In this document: piece after piece, positions 1-10,995 of the stretch
Position numbering within the stretch: the stretch's first letter is position 1
How the letters are laid out: every line of letters starts with the position of its first letter
Assembly: GCA_947488085.1 (NCBI GenBank)
Contig: CANKYI010000001.1
Span: 806,001-870,000 of the forward strand
Length of the DNA: 64,000 nucleotides
Direction of reading: 5' to 3'
Origin: an uncultured Erythrobacter sp.
Lineage (GTDB): Bacteria > Pseudomonadota > Alphaproteobacteria > Sphingomonadales > Sphingomonadaceae
The notes under the pieces: generated by a model
What the model saw: the letters and a program-made list of their open reading frames with translations, nothing else
What the model was told of the DNA's origin: nothing
Databases searched by the model: none
Translations under genes and position numbers: made by a program

Positions 1-1
1 C

Positions 2-193
2 AAAATCATCGCCCGCGAAACCATTGCCGCTATGCGTAAAGACGTTACCGCTAAGTGTTACGGCGGCGATATTTCGCGCAAGAAGAAGCTGTTGGAAAAG
101 CAGAAAAAGGGCAAAGCGAAGATGCGCGAATATGGCAATGTCAGCATCCCGCAAGAGGCGTTCATCGCTGCGCTGCGGATGGGTGAAGAGTGA
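2..193 (+). CDS. lepA: Elongation factor 4 (LepA), C-terminal fragment
   Basis: This is the last 63 codons of a gene that begins before the window, read in frame from base 2 to the TGA at 191-193. The peptide carries the very conserved LepA C-terminal signature: [11 protein letters not shown], then [19 protein letters not shown], then NVSIPQEAF near the end. LepA is a ribosome-associated translational GTPase; the part seen here is its unique C-terminal domain, which contacts the peptidyl transferase centre and A-site tRNA. The GTPase domain lies outside the window. Identity is clear from these motifs; nothing can be said about its promoter. Confidence 0.95.
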   Translation, partial: KIIARETIAAMRKDVTAKCYGGDISRKKKLLEKQKKGKAKMREYGNVSIPQEAFIAALRMGEE

Positions 194-346
194 GCCTGTA
201 ATAAGACGTATCCTCTGTTCGGCAATATGTGCAATTCAGGCATGTTTTCGGCCTGAAACCCGAGGGAATCCGGGCATTACGCTGAATTTTCGGAGGATTC
301 TGCGTCACGGTTCATTGCGCGAAATGCATCTTAACCTTTTGCTGCG

Positions 347-2188
347 ATGCGGTACGCAATGCAAAGGATCCTCGCCCCCATTCAATCACGGCTTAAAGAC
401 TGTGCGCTCGCGTGCACGGTTGGACTTACCTATTTTGCGGCTGCTTACTTTTCCTTGTACCTTACCCAAGGCATGGCGGGGCTAGCCACGATTTGGCCCG
501 CGAGCGGTGTGTTCGTATCCGCCTTATTCCTGACGAAGCCCAACAAAACCGCGCCTATTGTCGTCGCTGTGGGCGTCATGAGCATTGCAGCAAATATGTT
601 GTCGGGCGTGTCTGTCGCAACAGCATTGGCGTTCACATGTGCCAATCTCGTTGAAGGCTTATTGATCAGCCAATTGCTCATCCGCACGTCTGGCGTCCCT
701 CGCACACTCGATGACACGCGCTGGCTAGCGACCTTCTTGGGCGCCACCGTTGTCGGAGGCGCGATCAGTGGCACGATAGCGGCCGTTCTCTCAGGCCAAA
801 TTTCGCTCGCCTTCTTTGTCTCATGGTTCATGACAGTGTGCCTCGGCACGTTGATCGTCACACCCCTGATTGTGACCACGGCGAATGGATTGCGCTCGTA
901 TCGCCCAGCGTTTTGGCACCGCAACGCTCTCAACCTGTTGGCCTTTGTTCTGGGTGTCGCAACCATCACCTCGCTGGCATTTGCGTATGAAGACGGGAGG
1001 TTCCTTTTCCTCCCCGTCCTTGCTGTCGTTGCGGCCGCTTATCGTTTTGGTGCGCATGGTGCCGCGATTAGCATCGGCTTGATCGCGGTTATCGCGACGC
1101 TTCAAACAGACTTTTCTGGAGCCACAATTGGGCCGCTCAGTTTGAACGCTGACACCTTGTTTTTGCAGTTCTATTTGCTCAGCCTGCTGGGTGCCGCATG
1201 GCCGCTTTCTGCGTTGATTTCTCAGCAGGAAAAGCTGATTGATCAATATTCCGAGACCAACATGTATCTCAAAATGGCCGAAAGGACCGCAAGGGTTGGC
1301 CATTGGGTTCTTGGCCCGGACAACACCAGCTTGGTGTGGTCAGAGGAGGTCTACCGGATTCACGGCGTTAAACCGGCCGATATGAATTTCGATGAGGCAA
1401 TGGACCTTAGAGAAATGACGTCGCTTGATCTCTATCATCCTGACGATCGTGAGGGGATACGCAAAGTCTTGGTAACGGCAATGGAGCGGCGCGAGGCCTT
1501 CTCTTATCAAGGGCGCGTTGTGCAGCCCGATGGGACGATCAAGTATGTGTCCAGCATTGGTAAGCCGCGCTACACTTCATCGGGCGAATTCAACGGCCTG
1601 TTCGGCACTTTTCAGGACGTGAGCGAGCAGACCGAGACATTGGACGCGCTGCGCGTTGCACGCATTGATGCTCTGCGTGAAGCGACGGTTGCTCAACGGC
1701 TTGCAGAGACCGACTACCTCACCGGAATAGCAAATCGCCGCAAGACATTTGCCAATCTTCGTTTCGCCGCGCGTACGGCCAAACACAGCGGTGAGCCGGT
1801 GACCATTGCGATTTTTGACATTGATCATTTCAAGGCGGTCAATGATCGCCACGGTCATCAAACCGGCGATGAAGTTTTGAAGCGGGTTGCGAAAATCGTA
1901 TCGGCTCAGATCCGTCCCAATGACTTTTTCGGAAGAATGGGTGGCGAAGAGTTTCTGGTGATCCTGCCCGGCAAGGACGGAAGCGGCGCATTCGATATCG
2001 TGGAGCAGATAAGGCTCGATATCGCGTCCGAAACGTGGCCGGTGGTGGGACTGGAGACAATAACCGTGAGTGCAGGTCTCGCCACGTTAAACCAAACCGG
2101 CGATATCGAAGACGCTTTGCAACGGGCAGATCAAGCCCTTTATCAAGCCAAAGAGGGTGGCCGAAACGTCCTGCGACTGGCAGCCTGA
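347..2188 (+). CDS. MASE1-PAS-GGDEF membrane diguanylate cyclase
   Basis: This 613-residue protein should make cyclic di-GMP from two GTP at the inner membrane. Residues about 15-290 form a MASE1-type sensor with roughly eight hydrophobic segments, about 310-425 a PAS domain (a WSEEVYRIHG stretch and a C-terminal PAC-like QDVSEQ), and about 445-613 a GGDEF domain. The active-site motif GGEEF is intact near residue 532, with the FDIDHFKAVND metal-binding stretch before it. An RxxD sequence (RPND) sits exactly five residues ahead of GGEEF, the classical inhibitory I-site, so product feedback inhibition is expected. There is no EAL domain. The ATG at 347 has no good Shine-Dalgarno and a second in-frame ATG lies at 359, so the exact start is open. 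It is a single gene, convergent with the minus-strand pair downstream. Confidence 0.9.
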   Translation: MRYAMQRILAPIQSRLKDCALACTVGLTYFAAAYFSLYLTQGMAGLATIWPASGVFVSALFLTKPNKTAPIVVAVGVMSIAANMLSGVSVATALAFTCANLVEGLLISQLLIRTSGVPRTLDDTRWLATFLGATVVGGAISGTIAAVLSGQISLAFFVSWFMTVCLGTLIVTPLIVTTANGLRSYRPAFWHRNALNLLAFVLGVATITSLAFAYEDGRFLFLPVLAVVAAAYRFGAHGAAISIGLIAVIATLQTDFSGATIGPLSLNADTLFLQFYLLSLLGAAWPLSALISQQEKLIDQYSETNMYLKMAERTARVGHWVLGPDNTSLVWSEEVYRIHGVKPADMNFDEAMDLREMTSLDLYHPDDREGIRKVLVTAMERREAFSYQGRVVQPDGTIKYVSSIGKPRYTSSGEFNGLFGTFQDVSEQTETLDALRVARIDALREATVAQRLAETDYLTGIANRRKTFANLRFAARTAKHSGEPVTIAIFDIDHFKAVNDRHGHQTGDEVLKRVAKIVSAQIRPNDFFGRMGGEEFLVILPGKDGSGAFDIVEQIRLDIASETWPVVGLETITVSAGLATLNQTGDIEDALQRADQALYQAKEGGRNVLRLAA

Positions 2189-2225
2189 TCGTTGGAGCTG
2201 GCGTCGACGGTGGTTGTTGGGTTCG

Positions 2226-3155
2226 TCACCAGGCTTCGTGTCGCAAGCTCGTCCGATTGCGTGGTCGTCTGACGCTCGCGGGTGAGGGGAGTTCCACACG
2301 TGCAGCAAGCTCTTCATAGTCACGATCGCGTTGCGCCAATAGGCTGCGTAGCTTGCGAACTTCATCTTTCAACTCTTCGACAGTCTTGGCTGCTTCAACT
2401 GCGAACAGGCCATAGACGCCGCTTCCTTCGATCTCAGCATCGCACACGCCGACCAAAGCGTTGAAGCGTGTGTCCTTTGCAACCTTTTGCGGCTCAGCGT
2501 TTGGACCCTCGAGGCGCAAGATTGCGAACCTTTCTGCATCAGGATCATCGGCAAGATCGGTTGGTAAATTGGCAATCATGACGGGGACTTGCTTGCAGTT
2601 TTGGCCTATTGCGAACCCGATTGCCGCACCCTTCGCTTTCAGCTTCGCTGTGGGTTGATTTAGGCAGAATTGGAAAGGGTTTTTCTGTTCGCCAAGGGTG
2701 AAGTCTATGCACACATCGTTGTGCGGTCCGCATAGCGAGTATTCGCCGCCATGTTCCAAGCTGAACGCCGCAAAGGGGTGGACGGAGTTAACCTCGCTTC
2801 CGCTCGCATCGTAGGCCTCAATAAGGACCAGTCCGCCTAGTTCGTTTTCGACTTGGTCAAACTCGGCAGAGAATGAAGAAAGGCTGCCATCGGCCTGCAA
2901 ATCCGTTGGCAAAAGCACTTCTCCGCGTTCGGATTGGATTCTCACCGCAGGCTCTTTCACCAGTGGCGTAGACACGGTGAATTCGACGATGAATTTGCCA
3001 ACATTGCCGGGGCGGACCCAGATTTCAGGCGTTTTAGCGATAGAGACATCCTGCGCCGGTGCATGGGGCGGCGTCACAGGAGCCGGCGCGCCGCCAGCAA
3101 GGGCTCCGCTATGAAATCGCGTTGGGGAATCTTGAGGGGGCTGGTGTGGGGGCAT
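2226..3155 (-). CDS. Hypothetical protein with Pro-rich N-terminus and C-terminal coiled coil
   Basis: I do not recognise this 309-residue protein. It starts 14 bases after the stop of the CLCA-like metalloprotease gene on the same strand, so the two are very probably one operon. The first 35 residues are rich in Pro and Ala with no signal peptide or membrane segment. A beta-rich middle (about 45-140, with stretches like GKFIVEFTVSTP) is followed by a domain with four to five cysteines (about 140-240). Residues about 255-285 (KTVEELKDEVRKLRSLLAQ and following) are a strongly predicted coiled coil, then a basic tail. The operon and the lack of a secretion signal suggest a cytoplasmic or specially exported partner of the protease, but that is inference. 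Local base composition is AT-richer than the core genes. Confidence 0.6.
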   Translation of the reverse strand: MPPHQPPQDSPTRFHSGALAGGAPAPVTPPHAPAQDVSIAKTPEIWVRPGNVGKFIVEFTVSTPLVKEPAVRIQSERGEVLLPTDLQADGSLSSFSAEFDQVENELGGLVLIEAYDASGSEVNSVHPFAAFSLEHGGEYSLCGPHNDVCIDFTLGEQKNPFQFCLNQPTAKLKAKGAAIGFAIGQNCKQVPVMIANLPTDLADDPDAERFAILRLEGPNAEPQKVAKDTRFNALVGVCDAEIEGSGVYGLFAVEAAKTVEELKDEVRKLRSLLAQRDRDYEELAARVELPSPASVRRPRNRTSLRHEAW

Positions 3156-3169
3156 CGGGATAAATGTCC

Positions 3170-4846
3170 TTATGCTGGGACCGAAAAGGTCTGATTTGCG
3201 GCGTCAGACGAGATCGTCGATTGAGCAGATACGTCTCCGAGTTCAAAACGGATATGGTCTCCCAGATGCGCGCCTCCCACGCTTGCTTCGCCGTATCTGT
3301 CGCTGATCCCCTGAAAGAACCATGTTCCATTTCTGTCACGAGTGGAAACCGCCGCGCCGCTTACTGCTCTCCCCAATTCGTCAACGATTGTTAGATCAAC
3401 CGTGCCAATTCTTCCCGGCAACGGGTCGTTGGGTGTCTGTATGAATTCGGTTTTGACCATCGGATGGGTGGTAATGTCCGGAGCGGATGTCGCTGACCAC
3501 CGAAGAGGTCCGGGTAAGGCAGACCGGCTTGCCGGATCGCGCAGGTACCACCTCTCATCATCGCCATAGTTTCCGACGATTGTGTCCCAGCAGCTATTGT
3601 CACCTTGGTTTGTGCCCAGCTTATGAGGGTTGGAAGGATGGTGCGAACAGAACTTTGGCACTGAGTTCACCGTCATTATGCATGCAGCGCGGGAAGTTCC
3701 TCTCCTAAAGCCACCGTCAGGATCGCCAGGCTCGGCGTTCAATGCTGCGGTGCAATTTGGATCAGAGCCTTTGTATTCGTCGGCGAGTCCAAAGCCATAG
3801 TGGCCGAATTCATGCACGAGCGTTCCGACACCGCTTTTACGCCCAATATTGATGAATGAGTGGCTGATATTGTTGCCTAGAAAACCGCCTCTGATCCGGG
3901 CGATCCCCCGGCGATGATCCTCTACATAGACCCTGTAGTCGCAATCATCCCACCATTGCCTTCGGCTAGTGATGCGCGCAAATTCTATGAAGAACTGGCC
4001 GTTGGTCGCGCCGTGTAAGGCGTCCGAACTCTGCCTGATCGTATCGGCTATCGTATCACGCTCGTCTGAGTCAGCGTCCCATTCGAGGGTGTAGAGCAAA
4101 TTTACTCCGATTAGCGTGTTGTCTTTTCGCAAAGTTACATGCGCTGTTCCATCCCACCGGAAATGGGGCGTGGCTCGGCCAGCGTTACTGATGCCGACAT
4201 TTGTGAGGTGCACACGGTAGTTCCAATTCTGCTCTGAATCGACATCGTGATTGCTTCGATAAAAGCCGTTTTCGTGGATGAGTTTCCTGACGACTAAATG
4301 CGAACGATCATCAATCGTTTCCGTCGTCACGAATTCGCCGTTCTCGTCGGTGACGCCCAAAAACACATGCTCTAGATAGATAAGAGCGCCGCCAACCCGT
4401 TGATCATCTTGGTCACGAACGATGATAGTTCGTATACCTATCGCTTCAAACGTTGGGAGCTGAGGGCTTCTCCAAACGCTCGCTTGCTCGAATTTGCGAT
4501 TGATGGCTGTGTCTGAAAACAGAACGACATCGGTGCCACCATCATCAACTGTCAGGATCAGTCCGTCGAAACTGTAATCGTCGTCCTCCATGAACTCGCG
4601 GCGATCAGGCGAGAATGCAACTTCGATGCGGAAGACGTCAGCGATGTCTAAGGATCGAGACCTCTCTTCGAAAACCCACGATTTTTCGAGGTTTGTGTTG
4701 CTATCGAACTCCGTCCCGCCAGCTACGCTAAACCCGGTGGTGGCGCCAATCGAACCATCCCGGAGAATGAAGCGCAAATAGAGCTTGCTGCCCTCGCGAA
4801 GATCATCTCCACCCGTGAAGAATTGAGCTCGTCCGCTGTTGAACAT
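3170..4846 (-). CDS. CLCA-like zinc metalloprotease (HExxHxxxGxxDE)
   Basis: The longest frame runs to 4924, but I choose ATG 4846 because GGGGAAAA lies just upstream and the extra residues are not conserved-looking; this gives 558 residues. The motif HEFGHYGFGLADEY begins near residue 345 and fits HExxHxxxGxxDE, the zinc-binding and catalytic pattern of the N-terminal domain of CLCA proteins (calcium-activated chloride channel regulators, which are self-cleaving proteases). About 45 residues later an ACIM segment, an FCSHHPSNPH segment and a CWDTI segment occur in the same order as in CLCA proteins. A carboxypeptidase-regulatory or Ig-like segment (GGALIYLEHVFLGVTDENGEF) lies near residue 160, and another Ig-like segment (ELGRAVSGAAVSTRDRNG) near the C-terminus. 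There is no classical signal peptide. Substrate unknown. It leads a two-gene operon with the coiled-coil protein downstream. Confidence 0.75.
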   Translation of the reverse strand: MFNSGRAQFFTGGDDLREGSKLYLRFILRDGSIGATTGFSVAGGTEFDSNTNLEKSWVFEERSRSLDIADVFRIEVAFSPDRREFMEDDDYSFDGLILTVDDGGTDVVLFSDTAINRKFEQASVWRSPQLPTFEAIGIRTIIVRDQDDQRVGGALIYLEHVFLGVTDENGEFVTTETIDDRSHLVVRKLIHENGFYRSNHDVDSEQNWNYRVHLTNVGISNAGRATPHFRWDGTAHVTLRKDNTLIGVNLLYTLEWDADSDERDTIADTIRQSSDALHGATNGQFFIEFARITSRRQWWDDCDYRVYVEDHRRGIARIRGGFLGNNISHSFINIGRKSGVGTLVHEFGHYGFGLADEYKGSDPNCTAALNAEPGDPDGGFRRGTSRAACIMTVNSVPKFCSHHPSNPHKLGTNQGDNSCWDTIVGNYGDDERWYLRDPASRSALPGPLRWSATSAPDITTHPMVKTEFIQTPNDPLPGRIGTVDLTIVDELGRAVSGAAVSTRDRNGTWFFQGISDRYGEASVGGAHLGDHIRFELGDVSAQSTISSDAANQTFSVPA

Positions 4847-5175
4847 CGTCTGCTTTTCCCCAACTCGATACAAACATAATTGCGCCGATTTTGCAACGAG
4901 ACACGCGGCTATTCCGCTTTGCACAGACGCATTTTCCTACACTGCTTTCTCACGCTACCTTTCGCGCGGGTCTTTTCATCCGGTGGTCGGGTGCGATGCT
5001 TGCCAATTGCCTCATTAGGTTCATGGAAATGCCAATGTCTGAATGTACTTCATCAACTAAAGTGCGCTTTATGGGGCGTCGTCACGCTGCGACTCGCTTG
5101 GTTGTCGGTGATCGGTGGGCATATCGGGGCAAGCTTCACTTGGCGTTCACGCTTGCGCTGGTTATACCGCGCCTC
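4847..5175. other. Divergent intergenic region, about 330 bases
   Basis: This stretch separates the start of the CLCA-like protease gene (minus strand) from the bamD start (plus strand) and must hold both promoters. A plus-strand frame open from 4891 runs through it into bamD, but its codons before 5176 do not resemble the family, and the lipoprotein signal begins at 5176, so I treat it as noncoding. I see no RNA gene, strong dyad or repeat here. Confidence 0.5.
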
Positions 5176-5970
5176 ATGACCAAGACACTTCGCATCCGTC
5201 TCACCCGCGCTGCCCTTATGGGCGCGGCGCTTACCGCTATCACTGCCTGTTCGGGTGGCTCTGCCAATGAGGACGTGGCCTATGTCGCGCGCGATGTGGA
5301 ATCGCTTTATGGCGAGGCGCAGCGGCGGCTTGATCGCGGCAACACGTTGCTTGCGGCGGGTCTGTTTGATGAGGTGGAGCGTCAGCACCCGTATTCGCCG
5401 TGGGCGCGCCGCGCGCAGCTGATGAGCGCGTTTAGCTACTACATTGCACGCGATTACAACAAAGCGATCCAGAACTCGCAGCGTTTTCTGTCGATCCATC
5501 CGGGCAACAAGGATGCGCCCTATGCGTATTACCTGATCGCGCTGTCGTATTACGAGCAGATCAGTGATGTGAACCGTGATCAGTCGATTACCGAGCAGGC
5601 GCAGATTGCGCTGCGCGAAGTAAACCGGCGTTTCCCTCAAACCGAATATGCCGCCGATGCGCGGTTGAAGCTGGACCTTGTCTCCGACCACTTGGCGGGC
5701 AAGGAGATGGAGATCGGACGGTTCTACCAACGCTCAGGCCGGTGGCTGGCGGCGGCATTGCGGTTCCGCAATGTGGTGGAAGAGTTTGAGACAACGAGCC
5801 ACACGCCAGAGGCGCTGTACCGGTTGACGGAAAGCAGTTTGGCGCTGGGCATCCGCGAAGAAGCGGTGAAGTACACAGCCGTTCTGGGCGCGAACTATCC
5901 CGGTACGGAATGGTATGAAAAAGCGTTCGAATTGGTAGAAGATCACGCGTCGGACGTGACGCCTTCTTAA
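5176..5970 (+). CDS. bamD: Outer membrane protein assembly factor BamD
   Basis: This 264-residue lipoprotein is the essential BamD subunit of the beta-barrel assembly machine, anchored to the inner leaflet of the outer membrane. The start at ATG 5176 places a short basic n-region (MTKTLRIRLTRA), a hydrophobic stretch and a lipobox ITAC with the acylated Cys near residue 25. The mature part is a string of TPR-type repeats (for example AGLFDEVERQHPYSPWARRAQ and YNKAIQNSQRFLSIHP), the usual BamD/ComL arrangement, and the length is normal for alphaproteobacteria. The frame is open upstream to 4891 but those residues would put the signal sequence internally. recN follows after 100 bases, a common neighbour in this group. 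Confidence 0.93.
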   Translation: MTKTLRIRLTRAALMGAALTAITACSGGSANEDVAYVARDVESLYGEAQRRLDRGNTLLAAGLFDEVERQHPYSPWARRAQLMSAFSYYIARDYNKAIQNSQRFLSIHPGNKDAPYAYYLIALSYYEQISDVNRDQSITEQAQIALREVNRRFPQTEYAADARLKLDLVSDHLAGKEMEIGRFYQRSGRWLAAALRFRNVVEEFETTSHTPEALYRLTESSLALGIREEAVKYTAVLGANYPGTEWYEKAFELVEDHASDVTPS

Positions 5971-6070
5971 TTGACACCTTCCTGTGGGAAGGAGTGCCCA
6001 AGGCTAGCCTGTTTGCAAGTGGCTTTGGGTAGGTGACGGGGCTGCGACGCTGGGTTAGAACCGGCGCACA

Positions 6071-7738
6071 ATGCTGACCCGGCTTTCCATCCGCAATATC
6101 GTCCTGATCGAAGCGCTCGACCTCGATTTCGCGCGCGGTTTGGGCGTGCTGACCGGCGAGACTGGCGCGGGTAAGTCGATCCTGCTTGATGCGTTGGGCC
6201 TGATCCTGGGCGACCGGGCAGAGACGGCTCTGGTGCGCGCGGGCGAGGCTAAGGCGAGCGTCACGGCGAGTTTTGAGTTCGCAACGCTTCCAACATTGAT
6301 CGTAAACGCGCTGGACGAGGCGGATATTGATCTTGAACCGGGCGAACCATTGTTGATCCGGCGTCAGGTAAAGGCGGATGGCGGCTCCAAAGCCTTCGTC
6401 AATGACCAGCCAACCAGTGTGGCACTGCTGCGCGAACTCGCGCCGGCTTTGGTTGAGCTGCACGGCCAACATGATGATCGCGGTCTGGTGAACCCACGCG
6501 GCCATCGCGAGCTTCTAGACCGCTATGCCGGGATTGATCTGGGGCTGCTGGGTCGGCGCTGGGCAAGCTGGGCAAAGGCTGAGGCTCAGTTGTCGGAGGC
6601 GCAGCGTGCACAAGAGCAGGCCAAGCTCGATCAAGATCTGCTGATCGCGCATCTGGCCGAACTGACCACTTTGGAACCACAAGCGGGTGAGGAAGCGCGG
6701 CTCGCGGCGACACGCGCGGATATGCAAAAGGGTGAGAAACTCTCGGGCGACCTCGAGGAATTGCGCCATATTTGGGAGGGATCAGACGCGCCTCTCGCCT
6801 CGCTTAGGGTCGCGGCGCGAAAGCTCGACCGGATCGCGGAGGAGCATCCACTGCTCAAAGAGGCGCTGGCATCGCTCGACCGCGCGGTGATTGAGGCAAG
6901 CGAGGCAGAGGACAAGTTGCAGGACGCCGCTTTGGCGTTGGTGCACGACCCGCAGGCGCTTGATGCGGCAGAGACGCGGCTGTTCGAACTGCGCGCGCTC
7001 GCTCGAAAGCACCGCTGTGAGGTCGATGCGCTGCCCGATGTGATGCGCGATATGCGCAGCAAACTGGACGCGATTGAGGGTGGTGACGCTCAGCTCGATG
7101 CGCTGGAAGCGGCGGCGAAAGAGGCGCGCGCGGCCTATTTGACCGCAGCGGAGAAAGCGCAGACCGCACGTATTAAGGCGGCCAAGCAACTCGACAAAGC
7201 GGTTGCGGCGGAACTCGCCCCGCTCAAACTGGATGCCGCGCGTTTCCTAACCGCCATTGGCAAGCTACCGGAGGAGAAATGGGGCGCGCATGGAATGGAT
7301 TCCGCAGAGTTCCTGATCGCCACCAATCCCGGCGCAGACTTTGCTCCGCTCGCCAAGATCGCATCAGGCGGCGAGCTGTCGCGCTTTATCCTCGCGCTTA
7401 AGGTGGCGTTGGCGGAAAAGGGCGGGGCGGCCACCATCATCTTTGACGAGATCGACCGCGGCGTTGGCGGCGCAGTGGCAAGCGCAATCGGCGACCGGCT
7501 TTCAAGGCTTGCAAGCGCCGAAGGGCAATTGCTGGCGGTCACGCACAGTCCCCAAGTCGCGGCGCGCGGCGGGCAGCATTACCTGATCGCCAAAGCATCA
7601 AGCGGCACCGTCACGAAAACAAGCGTGGTTTTGTTGGACGATACCGGGCGTCAGGAAGAAATCGCGCGGATGCTATCGGGCGCAGAAGTTACGCCAGAGG
7701 CGCGCGCGCAGGCCGACCGGTTGCTGGAGGGAGTGTGA
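6071..7738 (+). CDS. recN: DNA repair protein RecN
   Basis: This 555-residue SMC-like ATPase acts in recombinational repair of double-strand breaks. The N-terminus holds the Walker A loop GETGAGKS near residue 30; the C-terminal half holds the ABC signature region ASGGELSRF and the Walker B IIFDEIDRGVGG, followed by the VTHSPQVAA switch histidine. A long Ala/Glu/Arg-rich coiled-coil insert lies between the two ATPase halves. Length and motif order are normal for RecN. It follows bamD on the same strand, and its TGA shares a base with the ATG of the next small membrane protein gene, so the two are probably co-translated. Confidence 0.95.
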   Translation: MLTRLSIRNIVLIEALDLDFARGLGVLTGETGAGKSILLDALGLILGDRAETALVRAGEAKASVTASFEFATLPTLIVNALDEADIDLEPGEPLLIRRQVKADGGSKAFVNDQPTSVALLRELAPALVELHGQHDDRGLVNPRGHRELLDRYAGIDLGLLGRRWASWAKAEAQLSEAQRAQEQAKLDQDLLIAHLAELTTLEPQAGEEARLAATRADMQKGEKLSGDLEELRHIWEGSDAPLASLRVAARKLDRIAEEHPLLKEALASLDRAVIEASEAEDKLQDAALALVHDPQALDAAETRLFELRALARKHRCEVDALPDVMRDMRSKLDAIEGGDAQLDALEAAAKEARAAYLTAAEKAQTARIKAAKQLDKAVAAELAPLKLDAARFLTAIGKLPEEKWGAHGMDSAEFLIATNPGADFAPLAKIASGGELSRFILALKVALAEKGGAATIIFDEIDRGVGGAVASAIGDRLSRLASAEGQLLAVTHSPQVAARGGQHYLIAKASSGTVTKTSVVLLDDTGRQEEIARMLSGAEVTPEARAQADRLLEGV

Positions 7739-8202
7739 TGGAAATCTTGGGCGGGGCGCTGCTAGCGATCATTTTACTCACCTTGTTGGGCTCTGTGACC
7801 GCATTGGCATTTGCGTCCATGGCGTTTCTGGGTCTGGTGACCGAGATGAGCTTTAAACGGATCTTCTTCACGTCCTTTGGCGTGGGATTGCTGGCTCCGA
7901 TACTGCTCGGCCTATGGGTGTCCTCGACACTCGGCGATGAACGTGTTCAGCGCGAAATTCTCGCCGATGTGACCGAAGCAATATCCGGCTCAGATGAGGT
8001 GCTTGAAGCGCTCCCGAGAATTCGCGAACTTCGTGAGCAATTGAGCGATGGCACGATCACGGCTGACGAGTTCGAAAGACAGCTGGAGGAGCTGATCCAA
8101 GAACGTCGTGGTTCGCGGATTGAACTGGAAGGCCCCGAAGCCGAAACTCAGGATTTGCCGCAGACTGAAGCGTTGCCGGAGCCATTGCCGGAGAGTGAAT
8201 GA
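7738..8202 (+). CDS. Small membrane protein with SHOCT-like C-terminus
   Basis: I do not assign a function to this 154-residue protein. Residues about 5-65 form two hydrophobic segments, followed by an acidic tail. The segment IRELREQLSDGTITADEFERQ (split here as IRELREQLSDG and TITADEFERQ) resembles the SHOCT helix-turn often found at the C-terminus of bacterial membrane or oligomeric proteins. ATG 7738 is chosen over the adjacent GTG 7735 because GGAGG sits at a good distance upstream; the start overlaps the recN stop by one base. The next gene overlaps its end by four bases, so recN and the two small membrane genes look like one transcript. Confidence 0.7.
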   Translation: MEILGGALLAIILLTLLGSVTALAFASMAFLGLVTEMSFKRIFFTSFGVGLLAPILLGLWVSSTLGDERVQREILADVTEAISGSDEVLEALPRIRELREQLSDGTITADEFERQLEELIQERRGSRIELEGPEAETQDLPQTEALPEPLPESE

Positions 8203-8519
8203 TGGACGACAATCCCAAATACGAATTGGTCGCCAAGGTCAGCATCGTGATCATCCTATGCCTGATGGTTGTGGCCAGCATCACATTGCTGATGATTATG
8301 GTCGTGCAGTCGGCATATATGGAATTCAATGCAGACACGTGGTGGGGCTTTGTAGTCCCACCGGCACTGTGGCTGGGGTTCTGTGGCTTTTCAATCTGGG
8401 CGATAACCCGGCTTAAACGTGCCGTTGGTGGTGCTAGCATGGCCTCCACCTTTTGGGTGGGCGGATTGTGTGTTGCAGGCATTATCGGATTGGCGTTTTG
8501 GATACTATTTACGAGTTGA
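8199..8519 (+). CDS. Small integral membrane protein, three predicted helices
   Basis: This 106-residue protein has a short charged N-terminus (MMDDNPKYELVAK) and three hydrophobic segments at about residues 13-37, 47-68 and 82-104. I recognise no family. It begins with two consecutive ATG codons (8199 and 8202) that overlap the stop of the previous gene in an ATGATG arrangement, with GGAGAG upstream, which supports translational coupling. It may work with the preceding membrane protein, but nothing in the sequence shows how. Confidence 0.7.
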   Translation: MMDDNPKYELVAKVSIVIILCLMVVASITLLMIMVVQSAYMEFNADTWWGFVVPPALWLGFCGFSIWAITRLKRAVGGASMASTFWVGGLCVAGIIGLAFWILFTS

Positions 8520-8533
8520 GTGGAGTGGGTGCG

Positions 8534-10994
<2,461 letters not shown>

Positions 10995-10995
10995 G

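Noticed and set aside
4891..5175. Plus-strand open frame extending bamD upstream
   Set aside because: The residues are not like BamD, and the lipoprotein signal starts at 5176.
5977..5992. Hairpin CCTTCC-TGTG-GGAAGG after bamD as a terminator
   Set aside because: It has no T tract, the stem is short, and the bamD-recN run appears continuous; kept as an observation only.
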